Shown: piece by piece, positions 33,797 to 43,311 of the stretch
How positions within the stretch are numbered: the first letter of the stretch is position 1
How the letters are laid out: the number at the start of each line of letters is the position of its first letter
Source: Paguma larvata
Lineage: Eukaryota > Chordata > Mammalia > Carnivora > Viverridae
Direction: 5' to 3'
Length of the DNA: 64,000 nucleotides
Assembly (NCBI GenBank): GCA_030068075.1
Contig: CM057826.1
Span: 62,283,312 to 62,347,311 of the forward strand
The notes under the pieces: generated by a model
The model's database searches: none
Told to the model about the DNA's origin: nothing
Seen by the model: the letters and a program-made list of their open reading frames with translations, nothing else
Translations under genes and position numbers: made by a program

Positions 33797-35252
33797 TTTT
33801 TTTTAATTTTTTTTTGTTATAATAGTTTATTTTCAAATTGGTTTACATATAACACCCAGTGTTCATCCCAACATGTGCCCTTTTTAATGCCCATCACCCC
33901 CTCTCCCCCCTCCCTCATCCCCCTTACCCTCAGTTTTTTCTTAGTCTTTGAGAGTCTCTTATGTTTTATCTCCCTCCCTCTCTGTGTCTTTTTTTTCTTT
34001 CCCCTCCTCCCCTCCCCCTGGTTTTTGCTTAGTTTCACAAAGTCCACCTATTTGTGGAAACATATGGTATCTGTCTTTTTCTGACTGACTTATTTCACTT
34101 AACATAATACCCTCCAGTTCCATCCATGTTGCTACACATGGCCAGATTTCATTTTTTCTCATTGCCACGTAGTAGTCCATTGTATATAAGTACCATAACT
34201 TCTTTATCCATTCGTCAGTTGATGGGCACTTGGTCTCTTTCCATGATTTGGCTATTGTCGAAAGTGCTGCTATGAACATTGGGGTACACGTGCTCCTATG
34301 CATCAGCATTCCTGTGTCTCTTGGGTAGATTCCTAGCAGGGCTATTGCTGGGTCATAGGGTAGCTCTATTTTCATTTTTTTGAGGAACCTCCACACCGTT
34401 TTCCAGAGTGGCTGCACCAGTTTGCATTCCCACCAACAGTGTAGGAGGGTGCCTGCTTCTCCACATCCTCGCCAGCATCTATAGTTTCCTGATTTGTTCA
34501 TTTTAGCCACTCTGACTGGTGTGAGGTGGTATCTCAGTGTAGTTTTGATTTGTATTTCCCTGATGATGAGTGACATTGAGCATCGTTTCATGTGTCTGTT
34601 GGCCATCTGAATGTCCCCTTTGGAGAAGTGTCTATTCATATCTTCCGCCCATTTCTTCACTGGGTTGTTTGTTTTTCGGGTTTGGAGTTTGGTAAGTTCT
34701 TTATAAATTTTAGATATTAGTCCTTTATCCGATATGTCATTTGCGATGATCTTTTCCCATTCCGTTGGTTGCCTATTCGTTTTGTTGGTTGTTTCTTTTG
34801 CCGTGCAGAAGCTTTTTATCTTGATGAGGTCCCAATAGTTCATCTTTGCTTTTAATTCTCTTGCCTTTGGAGACGTGTCGAGTAAGAAATTTGTGCATCT
34901 TAGGTCAAAGAGGCTTTTTCCTGTTTTCTCCTCTAGGATTTTGACGGTTTCCTGTCTCACATTCAGATCTTTTATCCATTTAGAATTTATTTTTGTGAGT
35001 GGTGTAAGAAAGTGGTCTAGTTTCATTCTTTTGCATGTTGCTGTCCAATTCTCCCAGCACCATTTGTTAAAAAGGCTGTCTTTTTTCCATTGGATACATT
35101 TTCTCGCTTTGTCAAAGATTAGTTGGCCATATACTTGCTGTTTTTCTTTTACTTTTTAATGTTTTTCTTTTACTTTTTGAGAGAGAGACGGAGTGTGAGC
35201 AGGGGAGGAGCAGAGAGAGGAGGAGACACAGAATCTGAAGCAGGCTCCAGGC
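33797..35252 (-). mobile_element. 5'-truncated L1 3' end fused to a SINE 3' half
   Basis: On the minus strand the insertion reads as a SINE 3' half (35252 to about 35158), then L1 ORF2 C-terminus and 3'UTR, ending in a long A tail (T run at 33797-33830). A perfect 15-bp target-site duplication TAGCATCCAACTCTT sits at 33782-33796 and 35253-35267, so the whole chimera entered in one event. The ORF2 part shows [40 protein letters not shown] and [20 protein letters not shown], hallmarks of the L1 ORF2 C-terminal region. The endonuclease and reverse transcriptase domains are absent, so it cannot move on its own. Confidence 0.92.
33959..35026 (-). pseudogene. L1 ORF2 C-terminal remnant, still open for 355 codons
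   Basis: The frame is uninterrupted from the methionine at 35026 to TAA and remains open further upstream into the [20 protein letters not shown] stretch. It includes the C-terminal cysteine-rich segment ([18 protein letters not shown]). Lack of stops and frameshifts over more than 1 kb means little mutational decay. There is no promoter or N-terminal enzymatic domain, so it is not expected to be translated as a functional protein. Confidence 0.85.
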
Positions 35253-36599
35253 TAGCATCCAACTCTTGATTTGGGCTTGGGTCACGATCTCACAGTTTGT
35301 GAGTTCAAGCCCCACATTGGGCTCTGTGCTGACAGGGCATGGAGCCTGCTTGGTATTCTGTCTCTCCCTCTCTCTGCCCCCCCCCCCCGCTTGCTCTCTA
35401 TATCTCTCTCAAGATAAATAAAAATAAGCTTTAAAAAAATGTGACATTTGAGCCAAGCCCTGAAGGATAAAGAGAAGTCAGTCACACAAAGAATTAGAAG
35501 AGACATGGCAGGTGCAAAGGCCCTGAGGCAGGAGCAAATCTGGCCTGTTGGAGGATCAGTGTGCTTGAGGGACTGTGAGGCTGGATCACGCAGAAACCAT
35601 CAGATCCAGAACCTGGACTTTGGATCCCATCCTGGGTGTCCTGGAGGGTTTTAAACGAGGAGTTAAGCAATCAGATTAATATTTTAAATGAGCCCTCTGA
35701 GGCAAGTGGAGAATGTTCTACATAGGGAGGTGGAAGTAGAAGCAAGGAGAATGTTAGGAGAGACTTGGGCAGTGGCCCAGGCCAGAGATGGCAGGGCTTG
35801 CCTGGAGTTACAGCAGCAGGGACCAAGAGGAATGGGCAGATTCAAGACATTTCAGGAAGGTATGGTAGGATTGGGGTTCAAAGGCCCCAGCTTGTTCAAA
35901 CCATAGGACCCCACAGGGCCAGGGGGTTTGCTCCTGGGGTCTTTCCTTCATCACCTAACCCCAGACTCCATGAGATGCGGGAGGGGGTACTGTGGCCGGC
36001 AGGGTCGTTCCATGCCAGGCTCTGGGCCAGGCAGCTAAGACCATGTCTGGCACTTGGAGAGAGTCCTTTCTCCCTTTCTCTCCACCAAATCTAGATTCAT
36101 GATCTTTTCCCAATCCTGGCCCTCCTCCAGTACGTTCTCTGTCCAAAATTCTTCGATACTCTTCCAACTGGGAGGTGGGATTATGTCCCTGCGTTTGAAT
36201 GTGGGCCCCGGGACCCTGCTAGAATACAGCGGACGTGTGTTGTGCCAGGCTTGGGGCCTGGGCCTTAAGAAACTGGCTGCCTCTGCTCCCGTCTCTTGGG
36301 AGGCCGCTCCTGGGAACCTAGCCACCATGCTGTGAGGAGCCAAGTGGCCCCAGAGAGGTATGTTGAGCTGTCCCAGCCAACACCCCCAGCTGAGGTTCCA
36401 GCTGACAGCCAGCATCAGCTGCCCCGCCGAGTGAGCAGAGGCCTCGAGCCCCAGCCTGAGAGCCGCTGCAGCTGAAAGCACTTTGGAGGGGGGGTGAGCT
36501 GTCCCTACTGAGCAGGACCCGAATTGTAGATCTGTGAACAAAATAGAGGATTATTGCTGCTTCAAGCCATTAATTTTGGGGTGGTTTGTGATGTAGCGA

Positions 36600-37074
36600 C
36601 AGGTAGTTGGGACACTGTGGCTCACCTCTCCAAAGCCTATCCATCACCAAACACCACGGCGTCTTCCTTCTAAACACCTCTGAGATCCATCGTGTTCTCT
36701 CCCTCTTCCCGATCACCACATTTGTCACCTGGACAATTACATTAGCAACCTAATAGATCTCCTCCCACTCATGCTTGCTAGCACAGGGTCTATTTCCTAC
36801 ACAGCAGCCCAAGGAACTTCTGGGAAGCACATCTATATCCACTTGAAGCACTCGGTGGCTCTCCACTTTCCTAAGCTCAACACCTACTATCCTTTTCTCC
36901 TTTAGGCATCAGCCACACTGGTCTTTCCAGTGCCCCATGTTCCCTTTGCCCCAGGGCCTTTGCACATGCTGCTCCCAGTCCTTGAGATGCCCTTCTCCAC
37001 CCACCTAGTTAAGTCTTGCTTATGCTTTACGTATCCGCTCAAACATCATCTCATCCATGAACTGCCTCTATGCT
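36600..37074 (+). repeat. L2-like fragment
   Basis: Typical L2 phrases are present: CCAGGGCCTTTGCACATGC, CTCAAACATCATCTCATCC. It ends where the MER5A-like element begins. Confidence 0.5.
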
Positions 37075-37468
37075 AGTGGTTCTCAAAATGGGGTTCCTGA
37101 CTAGCATCCTCAGGGAGCTTCTTAGAAATGCCAATTCTCGGGGACGCCTGGGTGACTCATTCAGTTGAGCATCTTGACTTCAGCTCAGGTCATGATCTCA
37201 CGGTTCACGAGTTTGAGCCCGTGTCGGGCTCTGTGCTGACAGCTCTGAGCCTGGAGCCTGCTTCAGATTCTGTGTCTCCCTCTCTGCCCCTCAGCGCCTC
37301 GCACTCTCTCAAAAATCAATAAATGTTAAAAAAAAAAAAAAAAAAAGAAAGAAATGCCAATTCTCAGGCCCAAGCCCGGGGCTGAGAAGTTAAATCCTGG
37401 GGGCAGGGCTCAGCAGCGTGTTTACCAAGCCCTGCAGGGGATTCGGGTCCTTGCACTTGAGAACTGCC
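37075..37468 (+). mobile_element. MER5A-like hAT fossil split by a SINE
   Basis: The left part (37075-37139) begins AGTGGTTCTCAAAATGGGG. The right part (37366-37468) ends CTTGAGAACTGCC. A SINE lies between them. Confidence 0.75.
37140..37349 (+). mobile_element. Young SINEC-type SINE with long A tail
   Basis: A perfect 16-bp target-site duplication AGAAATGCCAATTCTC is at 37124-37139 and 37350-37365. The A-rich tail exceeds 18 A. It interrupts a MER5A-like element. Confidence 0.95.
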
Positions 37469-37877
37469 ACTTTCAATCCCCGGCTCAGGTTGCGGACTTC
37501 ATCTGTTCCCGTCTGTGGACTCCTTTCCTTCAGCGGCCTGCATCAGTGAGGACACAGGTCTTTGTGAGAGTACCTGATGTCTGGCTGCCCTGAGAGCGCA
37601 GGGCACAGGGGTCCCTCCTTATTGGCTCCTCACTCCGCCTAGTACCTAGCCCCATACCTGGCAAGTACCTGGAGCTTAGGAGATGTGGGTTGGACAGATA
37701 TGGACTCCAGGTGGCCCCTGGGTGCGGGAGAGGGGAAGAGACTGGTCACTTTATAGATCTCAGGCCCTCAAAGTGGCCCGGGGGAGGAGGGGAAGCCTTA
37801 AGAAATGTGGGGAGGCCTCAGCCCTTGCAGAAAAGGGTGCTACCAAGAAGGCAGGGAAAGGGTAGCCAGAGTCAGGG

Positions 37878-38068
37878 CTCTCCCTCCCTCCTTCCTCCCC
37901 TCCCCACTCCTCCCTCTCCTCCCTCCTCCCCTCCCCACCCCACCCCTCCCTCTCCCTCCTCCCCTCCCCACCCCTCCCTCTCCCTCCTCCCCACCCCCTC
38001 CCTCTCCCTCCTCCCCACCCCACCCCTCCCTCTCCCTCCTCCCCTCACCATCCCTCCCTCTCCCTCCT
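37878..38068 (+). repeat. 190-bp homopyrimidine minisatellite (CCTCCCTCTCC type)
   Basis: The plus strand is almost entirely C and T, made of repeated blocks such as CCCTCCCTCTCCCTCCTCCC separated by CACCC. The minus strand is correspondingly G/A-only with many GGG runs. Confidence 0.95.
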
Positions 38069-38094
38069 GCGCGCTAGGATAGTCCTCAGCTGAT

Positions 38095-38270
38095 TTGTAC
38101 TGACCACTGCAGCAGGCCCTGTTTTAGGGGCTTTCCCAATTGTAGATTACTTAATACAGTAAGCTTCGGAATTGTAGATCGTTAACATCCCTCTTTTAAC
38201 GGACAACTCTGAGGTTCAGGTACTTGGCTGAGGTCAGGGCAGGGAAGATTTGAACCCACGCTCTGTGACG
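38095..38270 (-). repeat. MIR, reverse orientation
   Basis: The antisense MIR order is present but decayed: GCAGGCCCTGTTTTAGGGGC, GGCAGGGAAGATTTGAACCC. Confidence 0.5.
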
Positions 38271-38481
38271 GTAGCACTGCCCCTTCCCCTTCCCCATCCA
38301 TGCTGGGTGAGAACACTCAGAAGAGCAGGAGGGCCGTGGGCCAGTTGGTGGGGGGGGGGTGCATATTGGATTGTGGACCGTGAGGTGGAGGCCCCAGTGT
38401 TGTGAGACCTTCCCAAATTTTCCAGAGTAACCAAAAATGTAGATTTTAAATATATAGTCTCCCTGTTTCTAAAGGATGGAT

Positions 38482-38693
38482 TTTTAAAAATTGTTTTAAT
38501 GTTTATTTTTTAGAGAGAGACAGAGCGTGAGCGGGGGAGGGATGGAGAGAGAGGGAGACACAGAATCCAAAGCAGGCTCCAGGCTCGGAGCTGTCAGCAC
38601 AGAGCCCGGTGTGGGGCTCAAACTCATGAGCCGTGAGATCGTGACCTGAGCCGAAGTCAGATGCTTAAACCAACTGAGCCACCCAGGTGCCCC
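38482..38693 (-). mobile_element. SINEC-type SINE, reverse orientation
   Basis: The reverse tail TTTTAATGTTTATTTTTTAG and reverse head GAGCCACCCAGGTGCCCC mark both ends. It lies about 0.5 kb upstream of the EIF4E1B start-codon exon. Confidence 0.9.
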
Positions 38694-39135
38694 AGATGAT
38701 GATGTATTTAAAGGAGAAACTCAGATGCTCCCAGAGACCAGATAGAAGCTGGTGTCAGATGACATTGGTAGCCAAATGGAGCCAAATGAACGGCAGAAGC
38801 AAACAAAGAGACTTCACTGTGTGTATATAAGGATTCTGACCTGGCCACGGACACTGTCAGAGCTGCCGTTTCTGCCATCTCTGGAATGGTCCGCTATAAA
38901 TTCTAGGCCCATCCTCTAGGGGCAGACCCCTAATGTTGACTTTTACCTTCACGTGTCCCAGCCCTCGCATGGCCAGTACCATGTGGGTGGGGGCTGGATT
39001 TGTCTGGTCACGCTGTCCCCCTCCCACCCTGCATGCAGAAGGTGCTCACTAAATGCTTGGTGATGGAAGGCACAAGCCCTTTCCCCTCTGAGCTCCCCCA
39101 ACACCACGCTGGCTCCTCCCCCATCCCATGCTCTA

Positions 39136-39207
39136 GGGGGCGGGGCGGCACGAGTGAGTTAAAAGCCAGCAGCTGGGGGCCAACTGGGACGAAGCCCAAG
39201 CAGCTGC
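39136..39207 (+). promoter_or_regulatory. EIF4E1B: Candidate EIF4E1B proximal promoter
   Basis: A GC box (GGGGGCGGGGCGG, about 39136-39148) lies just upstream of a TATA-like TTAAAAG at 39159-39165, 43 bases before the ATG. This spacing would put a start site near 39190 with a very short 5'UTR. It is inference from motif spacing; an upstream promoter with a spliced 5'UTR is the alternative. Confidence 0.35.
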
Positions 39208-39225
39208 ATGGCTACTGCTAGCCCT
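39208..39225 (+). CDS. EIF4E1B: EIF4E1B coding exon 1 (MATASP)
   Basis: This is an 18-base coding part with donor CCT/GTGAGT. The start is inferred from frame joining and from the similar six-residue first exon of the human gene. Confidence 0.75.
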
Positions 39226-42200
39226 GTGAGTCCACCTTCCTCCCCGCCTCGTGTAGCAAGGGCTGGGGCTGGGGTGGCTGGGCTGGAGCTTGCTGCTACC
39301 CTGATTTCTTTCTTTTGTCAGGCTGGAGAGGCTGAGGGTGGAATCCCAAACTGGGAGGAGAAGGAGCAGAAAGAGGGAGAGGAAGAGAAAGAGGGGGCAG
39401 CAGCACCTGTCCTGATGGCCGAGAAGGCTCTGAATCCCCCTGGAGACCCGCTGTCCCAGAGGAGGAAGGAAGCCCAGAATGCGGGCCCCCAGGGGGTCAA
39501 GTTGGAGTTACACCCTCTGCTGAACAGGTAAGGCGGGCTTTGTGGCCTTCTTGCCCCCCTCCCTTACCCCACCCAGCTCTCTTGCTCCCCGTTGCCTCCC
39601 TCCTGCTCTTTTCCCCCCTCCCGCTCTCTTGCCCCCCAGTCTTGCTTTCTTGCCCCCACTCCTCATCCAAGAAAGGTCAGAGCTGGCCTAAGACTTGGGC
39701 CCTGTGGGCTCTTCCGGCCTTAACCTAGTTGAGATTCAGGGTTCAATTCCCCCATTCTGCCCTAGCCTTTCAGGATAACTGACTCCAGTCGCGCAGCGAG
39801 CCCAGCCTAACCCCTATCGCCTTATTTATACTTGAAGGGGTGGGACTTCCCTGCCAGCACGTGCTGCTGGTTCTGGGCCTGGGAGGGGCTCTCAGCTTCC
39901 TCATGGCCTCCTCTCTCCCCAGGTGGGCTCTATGGTTCTTCAAGAATGACCGCAGCCGAGCCTGGCAGGACAACCTGCGTCTGGTCACCAAGTTTGACAC
40001 CGTGGAGGACTTTTGGGCGTGAGTGTCTGTTCCTCATAGTGGAGGCCAGAGCCAGGGCGATCCTTCCCGGACCCTACCCCTCCAGGAAGCTCCTACACGG
40101 CTTTCCCAGCCCTTCTTGGGACCTCTCAGCATTTGCTGAGGGCTGGGGCTTGGTGGGTTCTGCTCGGAGGTGGGACATTGGGACTGGGATCTAGGCCCCC
40201 CTGAAACCTTCTTGGGGGTTAGGAAGAGAGTCTGAGAGGTGGGAGGAGCCAGGAGTTAACCCCGACTCTGCCACTCCTAGGCTTTGTGACCCCCTGGACG
40301 AGTTCTTTCCTCTCTCTGAGCTGGTCTCAGCCACAAAGTGAGGATTAAGCTGCCCGATAGTGTCCATGGGTGATCAAGGGAAAGGAATTGGAAAGTGGCA
40401 CACAAACCCTAGGGGCAGGTGAGAGGCTGGGGCTCCAGCTGGAGAGGCTCCCAAAACACCCCCTGCCCCGGCACTGGGGTTCTAAAAGCCTCCTCTGGGG
40501 TTTGGATGGTCAGGGAAGTCTCCAGGGAGAAGGTGGGATTTGAGGGTTTGGTGGGTAAGTAGGGATGGAATTGCAGGCAAGGGGGGTGGTGAGAAGGGGG
40601 AGTGTGAGCAAAGGCTTGGAGGCCTGGCCGTGGGCGGAAAGCAGTGAGGTCTGGTAAGAAGTTGGGCGGGGGGGTGAGGCAAGTTGGAACGAGGCCTGAA
40701 AAAGTCTGGACTCTCAGCCTGGGTTGGGGGGGGGGCTCTTTCCAGGATGTACAGTCACATCCAGCTGGCCAGTAAGCTCTCTTCCGGCTGTGACTATGCC
40801 CTGTTCAAGGTAAGCTCGAACCCCCTACCTCTCAGGCCACGGAGGGCCAAGCTTCTGCACTTTTTGGAGAGGTTGAGGGTGGGGTGCCACAGCCAGCCTT
40901 CCTCAGAGCCGAGGTGGGACTTCCAATCTGAGGAAATGCTACACAGAAGCTCAGATAGAGTGTCAGCCCGGAGCTGTCCTTACAGGACATCTGAGAGTCT
41001 GGAAGGGGAGAGGGGAGAAGGGGGAGCCAGGAAGGAGCCCAGGTCTCTGGTCTGGCCCCGAAGTAGGCACGTGCGTCAGAATTGCTCAAGGACACCCCTC
41101 ATCCATGTCCAGGCCATCCCTGGAGCTGCTGACTCAGCAGGTGTGTGCTGTAGAGCCCTGACCTCAGTGCTTAAAGACTTCCCAGGTGGCCTGTGCCCAG
41201 CCTGGGATGTCTGCCCTTCCACAGGACTAGGGCTGTCCCAAGGCTTCCTTAACCCCCCCGCCCCCATTTGAGCTCCTGTCTCAAGGAACTCCGTTCAGTA
41301 AAGAAGACAAACATACATAGGACAAGGCAACAAAAGAAGACCGCGTTGAGGACCAGGGGCTTGTGGGAGCTCCTAGGAGGGTCTGGGGGGGCGAGTGGCT
41401 GGTGGTGGAAGCTGCTCCTACAGAGGGGATGGAAGCAAGAGGGAACGTGGCCTATTGAGGCTTATTCAGGGGCCAGAGTGGGGCCTGGGAAGGTGGTTGG
41501 GTCCCCACTCCCCTTTGAAGAAAGGGAGGCGGTTGATTTGTCATTCCACCTCCTAGGATGGCATTGAGCCCATGTGGGAAGACAGCAGGAATAAGAGGGG
41601 TGGCCGCTGGCTGGTCAGTCTTGCCAAGCAGCAGCGTCACAGTGAGCTGGACCGCCTGTGGCTGGAGACTGTGAGTGGGGGTTGGGAAGGGAGGGAAGGT
41701 GGGAGGGGTCCCCAAGAGAAGAGGCTGACTGGTGTGGTGGCAGTGGTCTCAAGGATGGTGGGGCAGCCCCTGTGACCGAAGTGGAGGTCTCACCATCCTT
41801 CCTGTTTGGCCCCAGCTGCTGTGTCTGATCGGGGAGAGCTTTGAGGAGCACAGCCGGGAGGTGTGTGGGGCTGTCATCAACATCCGGACCAAGGGGGACA
41901 AGATCGCCGTGTGGACCCGGGAGGCAGAGAACCAGGCGGGGGTGCTGCACATTGGGTGAGGGATATCTCTGGCCCAGGGTCTCTTGCAGGGGAGCAGGTG
42001 AGGGGTGGTGGTGGCTGGTCTGGGAGGGAGACCTCTGGAACTCCCCACATCGGCTCCCCCTTTTTCCTTACCCACCTATATGCGGGTTTGGAATCCAGAT
42101 TCCAAGCTGTTTCTAGCAGGACTCTTTTCTTTTGCATTAAGGATTCGTATTTTGGGTTTCCACGTGGGTAAGACACACAAAGCAAGAGTGATGGTGGCTG

Positions 42201-42416
42201 AAACAGGGGTGGGAACTATGGGCAGAGGACCCAGGGTCCCAGGGTCCCAGGTGATCTCCAGGACCTGCTGATTTCCTCTCCTCCTCCTCCTCCTCCCCCA
42301 GGCGTGTCTACAAGGAGCGCCTGGGCCTCTCCACGAAGATCGTCATTGGGTACCAGGCCCATGCAGACACTGCCACCAAGAGCAACTCCTTAGCCAAGAA
42401 TAAGTTTGTGGTGTGA
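39208..42416 (+). CDS. EIF4E1B: eIF4E family member 1B (whole coding span, 7 coding exons, 250 aa)
   Basis: EIF4E1B is a germline/oocyte mRNA cap-binding protein related to eIF4E, linked to storage and selective translation of maternal mRNAs. Coding exons are 39208-39225, 39322-39527, 39923-40018, 40746-40809, 41557-41670, 41816-41955 and 42302-42416. All have GT/AG borders and they join to 250 residues. The eIF4E core starts about residue 69 (KLELHPLLNRWALWFFKND). The cap-stacking tryptophans are kept at W89 and W135, with E136 beside the second, and the W166-equivalent is W199. Phosphate-binding R190 and K195 and the dorsal eIF4G/4E-BP contact W106 are also kept. The N-terminal 68 residues are Glu-rich and poorly conserved. 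It lies 2 kb upstream of TSPAN17 in the same direction. Confidence 0.97.
39322..39527 (+). CDS. EIF4E1B: EIF4E1B coding exon 2 (acidic N-terminal region)
   Basis: The acceptor is CTTTTGTCAG and the donor is CAG/GTAAGG. It encodes about residues 7-74 including a Glu/Lys-rich stretch and ends at LELHPLLN. Confidence 0.95.
39923..40018 (+). CDS. EIF4E1B: EIF4E1B coding exon 3
   Basis: It encodes WALWFFKNDRSRAWQDNLRL through EDFW, containing cap-stacking W89 and dorsal W106. Donor GC/GTGAGT. Confidence 0.97.
40255..40360 (+). repeat. MIR fragment in EIF4E1B intron
   Basis: GTTAACCCCGACTCTGCCAC followed by CGAGTTCTTTCCTCTCTCTG is MIR-like. Confidence 0.45.
40746..40809 (+). CDS. EIF4E1B: EIF4E1B coding exon 4
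   Basis: The acceptor is CTTTCCAG and the donor is AAG/GTAAGC. It encodes MYSHIQLASKLSSGCDYALF and K. Confidence 0.97.
41557..41670 (+). CDS. EIF4E1B: EIF4E1B coding exon 5
   Basis: It encodes DGIEPMWEDSRNKRGGRWLV onward to DRLWLET, with cap-stacking W135 and E136. The acceptor is CTCCTAG and the donor is ACT/GTGAGT. Confidence 0.97.
41816..41955 (+). CDS. EIF4E1B: EIF4E1B coding exon 6
   Basis: It encodes LLCLIGESFEEHSREVCGAV, then NIRTKGDKIAVWTREAENQ, with R190, K195 and W199 of the cap pocket. The donor is GG/GTGAGG. Confidence 0.97.
42302..42416 (+). CDS. EIF4E1B: EIF4E1B coding exon 7 and stop
   Basis: The acceptor is CTCCCCCAG after a (CTC)n pyrimidine tract. It encodes RVYKERLGLSTKIVIGYQAH and ends NSLAKNKFVV, then TGA. 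Confidence 0.97.
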
Positions 42417-42465
42417 TGAGACCTTGGCACCACTCTCCATTCAGCTGCTCCTGAGCCTCTCACTG

Positions 42466-42468
<3 letters not shown>

Positions 42469-42517
<49 letters not shown>
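42469..42517 (+). repeat. EIF4E1B: (TG)24 microsatellite in EIF4E1B 3'UTR
   Basis: An uninterrupted TG run of 49 bases starts 53 bases after the stop codon, before the first poly(A) signal. Confidence 0.95.
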
Positions 42518-42519
<2 letters not shown>

Positions 42520-42739
42520 GGGGGTGCTGGGCTACGGTGCTGATGCTGGGCAGGACTAGGGGGTAGAAAACCGGGTTCTCACTTATCCTGGAGTGAATAT
42601 GAACATTGCTCAGCATGAGCTGGGGCCTAGGGGTAGCTCTGTGGTCCGGATGCTGCGGGACAGGTGGAGGAAAGCCCAGAGATACCTTGTTTCACCTGAG
42701 GGCGGGCTGGGGCGAGTCACTGGGGGGAAGCAGAGCTCA

Positions 42740-42745
42740 AATAAA
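42740..42745 (+). terminator. EIF4E1B: EIF4E1B proximal poly(A) signal AATAAA
   Basis: This is the first canonical signal after the stop, about 325 bases downstream. Confidence 0.7.
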
Positions 42746-43305
42746 GGTGGAAAAATGGCAAGAGAACCCTGCAATCCAGCACTTACTCTCTCTGCCCCCC
42801 TGAGAAAGAGGCTGGGTGACCTGAGGGCCAGGCTCTTCTGTTTCGGGGAAGCAGGCCCAAGACCACTGACACTCTGAGAGCAGGAGCTCAAGGACAGGAG
42901 GGGGTGGGCTCTCCTCTTTGTTCTCACTCTAAGCCTTTTATGAGTTGCCTTTCATCAGATTTGTAGCCTTGAAGCCTCCCCTGTATCCTGTACCTTCCCT
43001 CAAGCAGCTGTGGGTGGGGCCCCGGAGTGGGGCTGTGGACCCAAAGGGTTGGAGGCTTACAGGTAGAACCCCATTATCTCACAGACAGGTGGCAAGCTAA
43101 GGACTGAGCGAGTCCCGTGGGTCTCCTTGCCCTTTCCTCAGCTGTGGCCAGGTGTGAATGGGCTTTGCCTGTCGCAGGGTCAGGCTGAAGTGGAGGTGGG
43201 TAGATAGAGGAGACAGGACAGTGGCGGTTAGGTCTCATCATGTTCTGCTCGAGATGGATTAACTGGAAGGCGATGAAGTTTAAGCCCCTTCCTGTTCCTG
43301 CTCTA

Positions 43306-43311
43306 AATAAA
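43306..43311 (+). terminator. Distal poly(A) signal AATAAA, possibly EIF4E1B
   Basis: The sequence is CTAAATAAACACTTCTG. It is a second canonical signal about 890 bases after the EIF4E1B stop and could serve a long 3'UTR isoform. Confidence 0.4.

Larger units (their letters stand above)
33757..35440 (+). mobile_element. SINEC-type SINE interrupted by an L1/SINE insertion
   Basis: The SINE head is at 33757-33796 and the rest at 35268-35440, separated by the insertion at 33797-35252. The outer flanks GTGACATTCGAG (33745-33756) and GTGACATTTGAG (35441-35452) form its own target-site duplication with one mismatch. Confidence 0.92.
26641..39130. other. Repeat-dense region between SNCB and the EIF4E1B start-codon exon
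   Basis: No coding exon is seen. It may contain the long 5' intron of EIF4E1B. It holds ancient GA-rich repeats (about 26830-27210, 27360-27620, 28990-30170, 32080-32470, 33090-33600, 35450-35900), a MIR (about 31670-31800), SINEs, L1 pieces, an L2 and a homopyrimidine tract. Confidence 0.6.

Noticed and set aside
33875..34084. Plus-strand ORF in the L1 3' region
   Set aside because: It is antisense to the L1 3'UTR and ORF2 end; pyrimidine-rich and without a domain.
26641..39130. Possible EIF4E1B 5' noncoding exons
   Set aside because: Human annotation as I recall it suggests they may exist, but I found no exon whose splice sites could be chosen over many similar chance sites.
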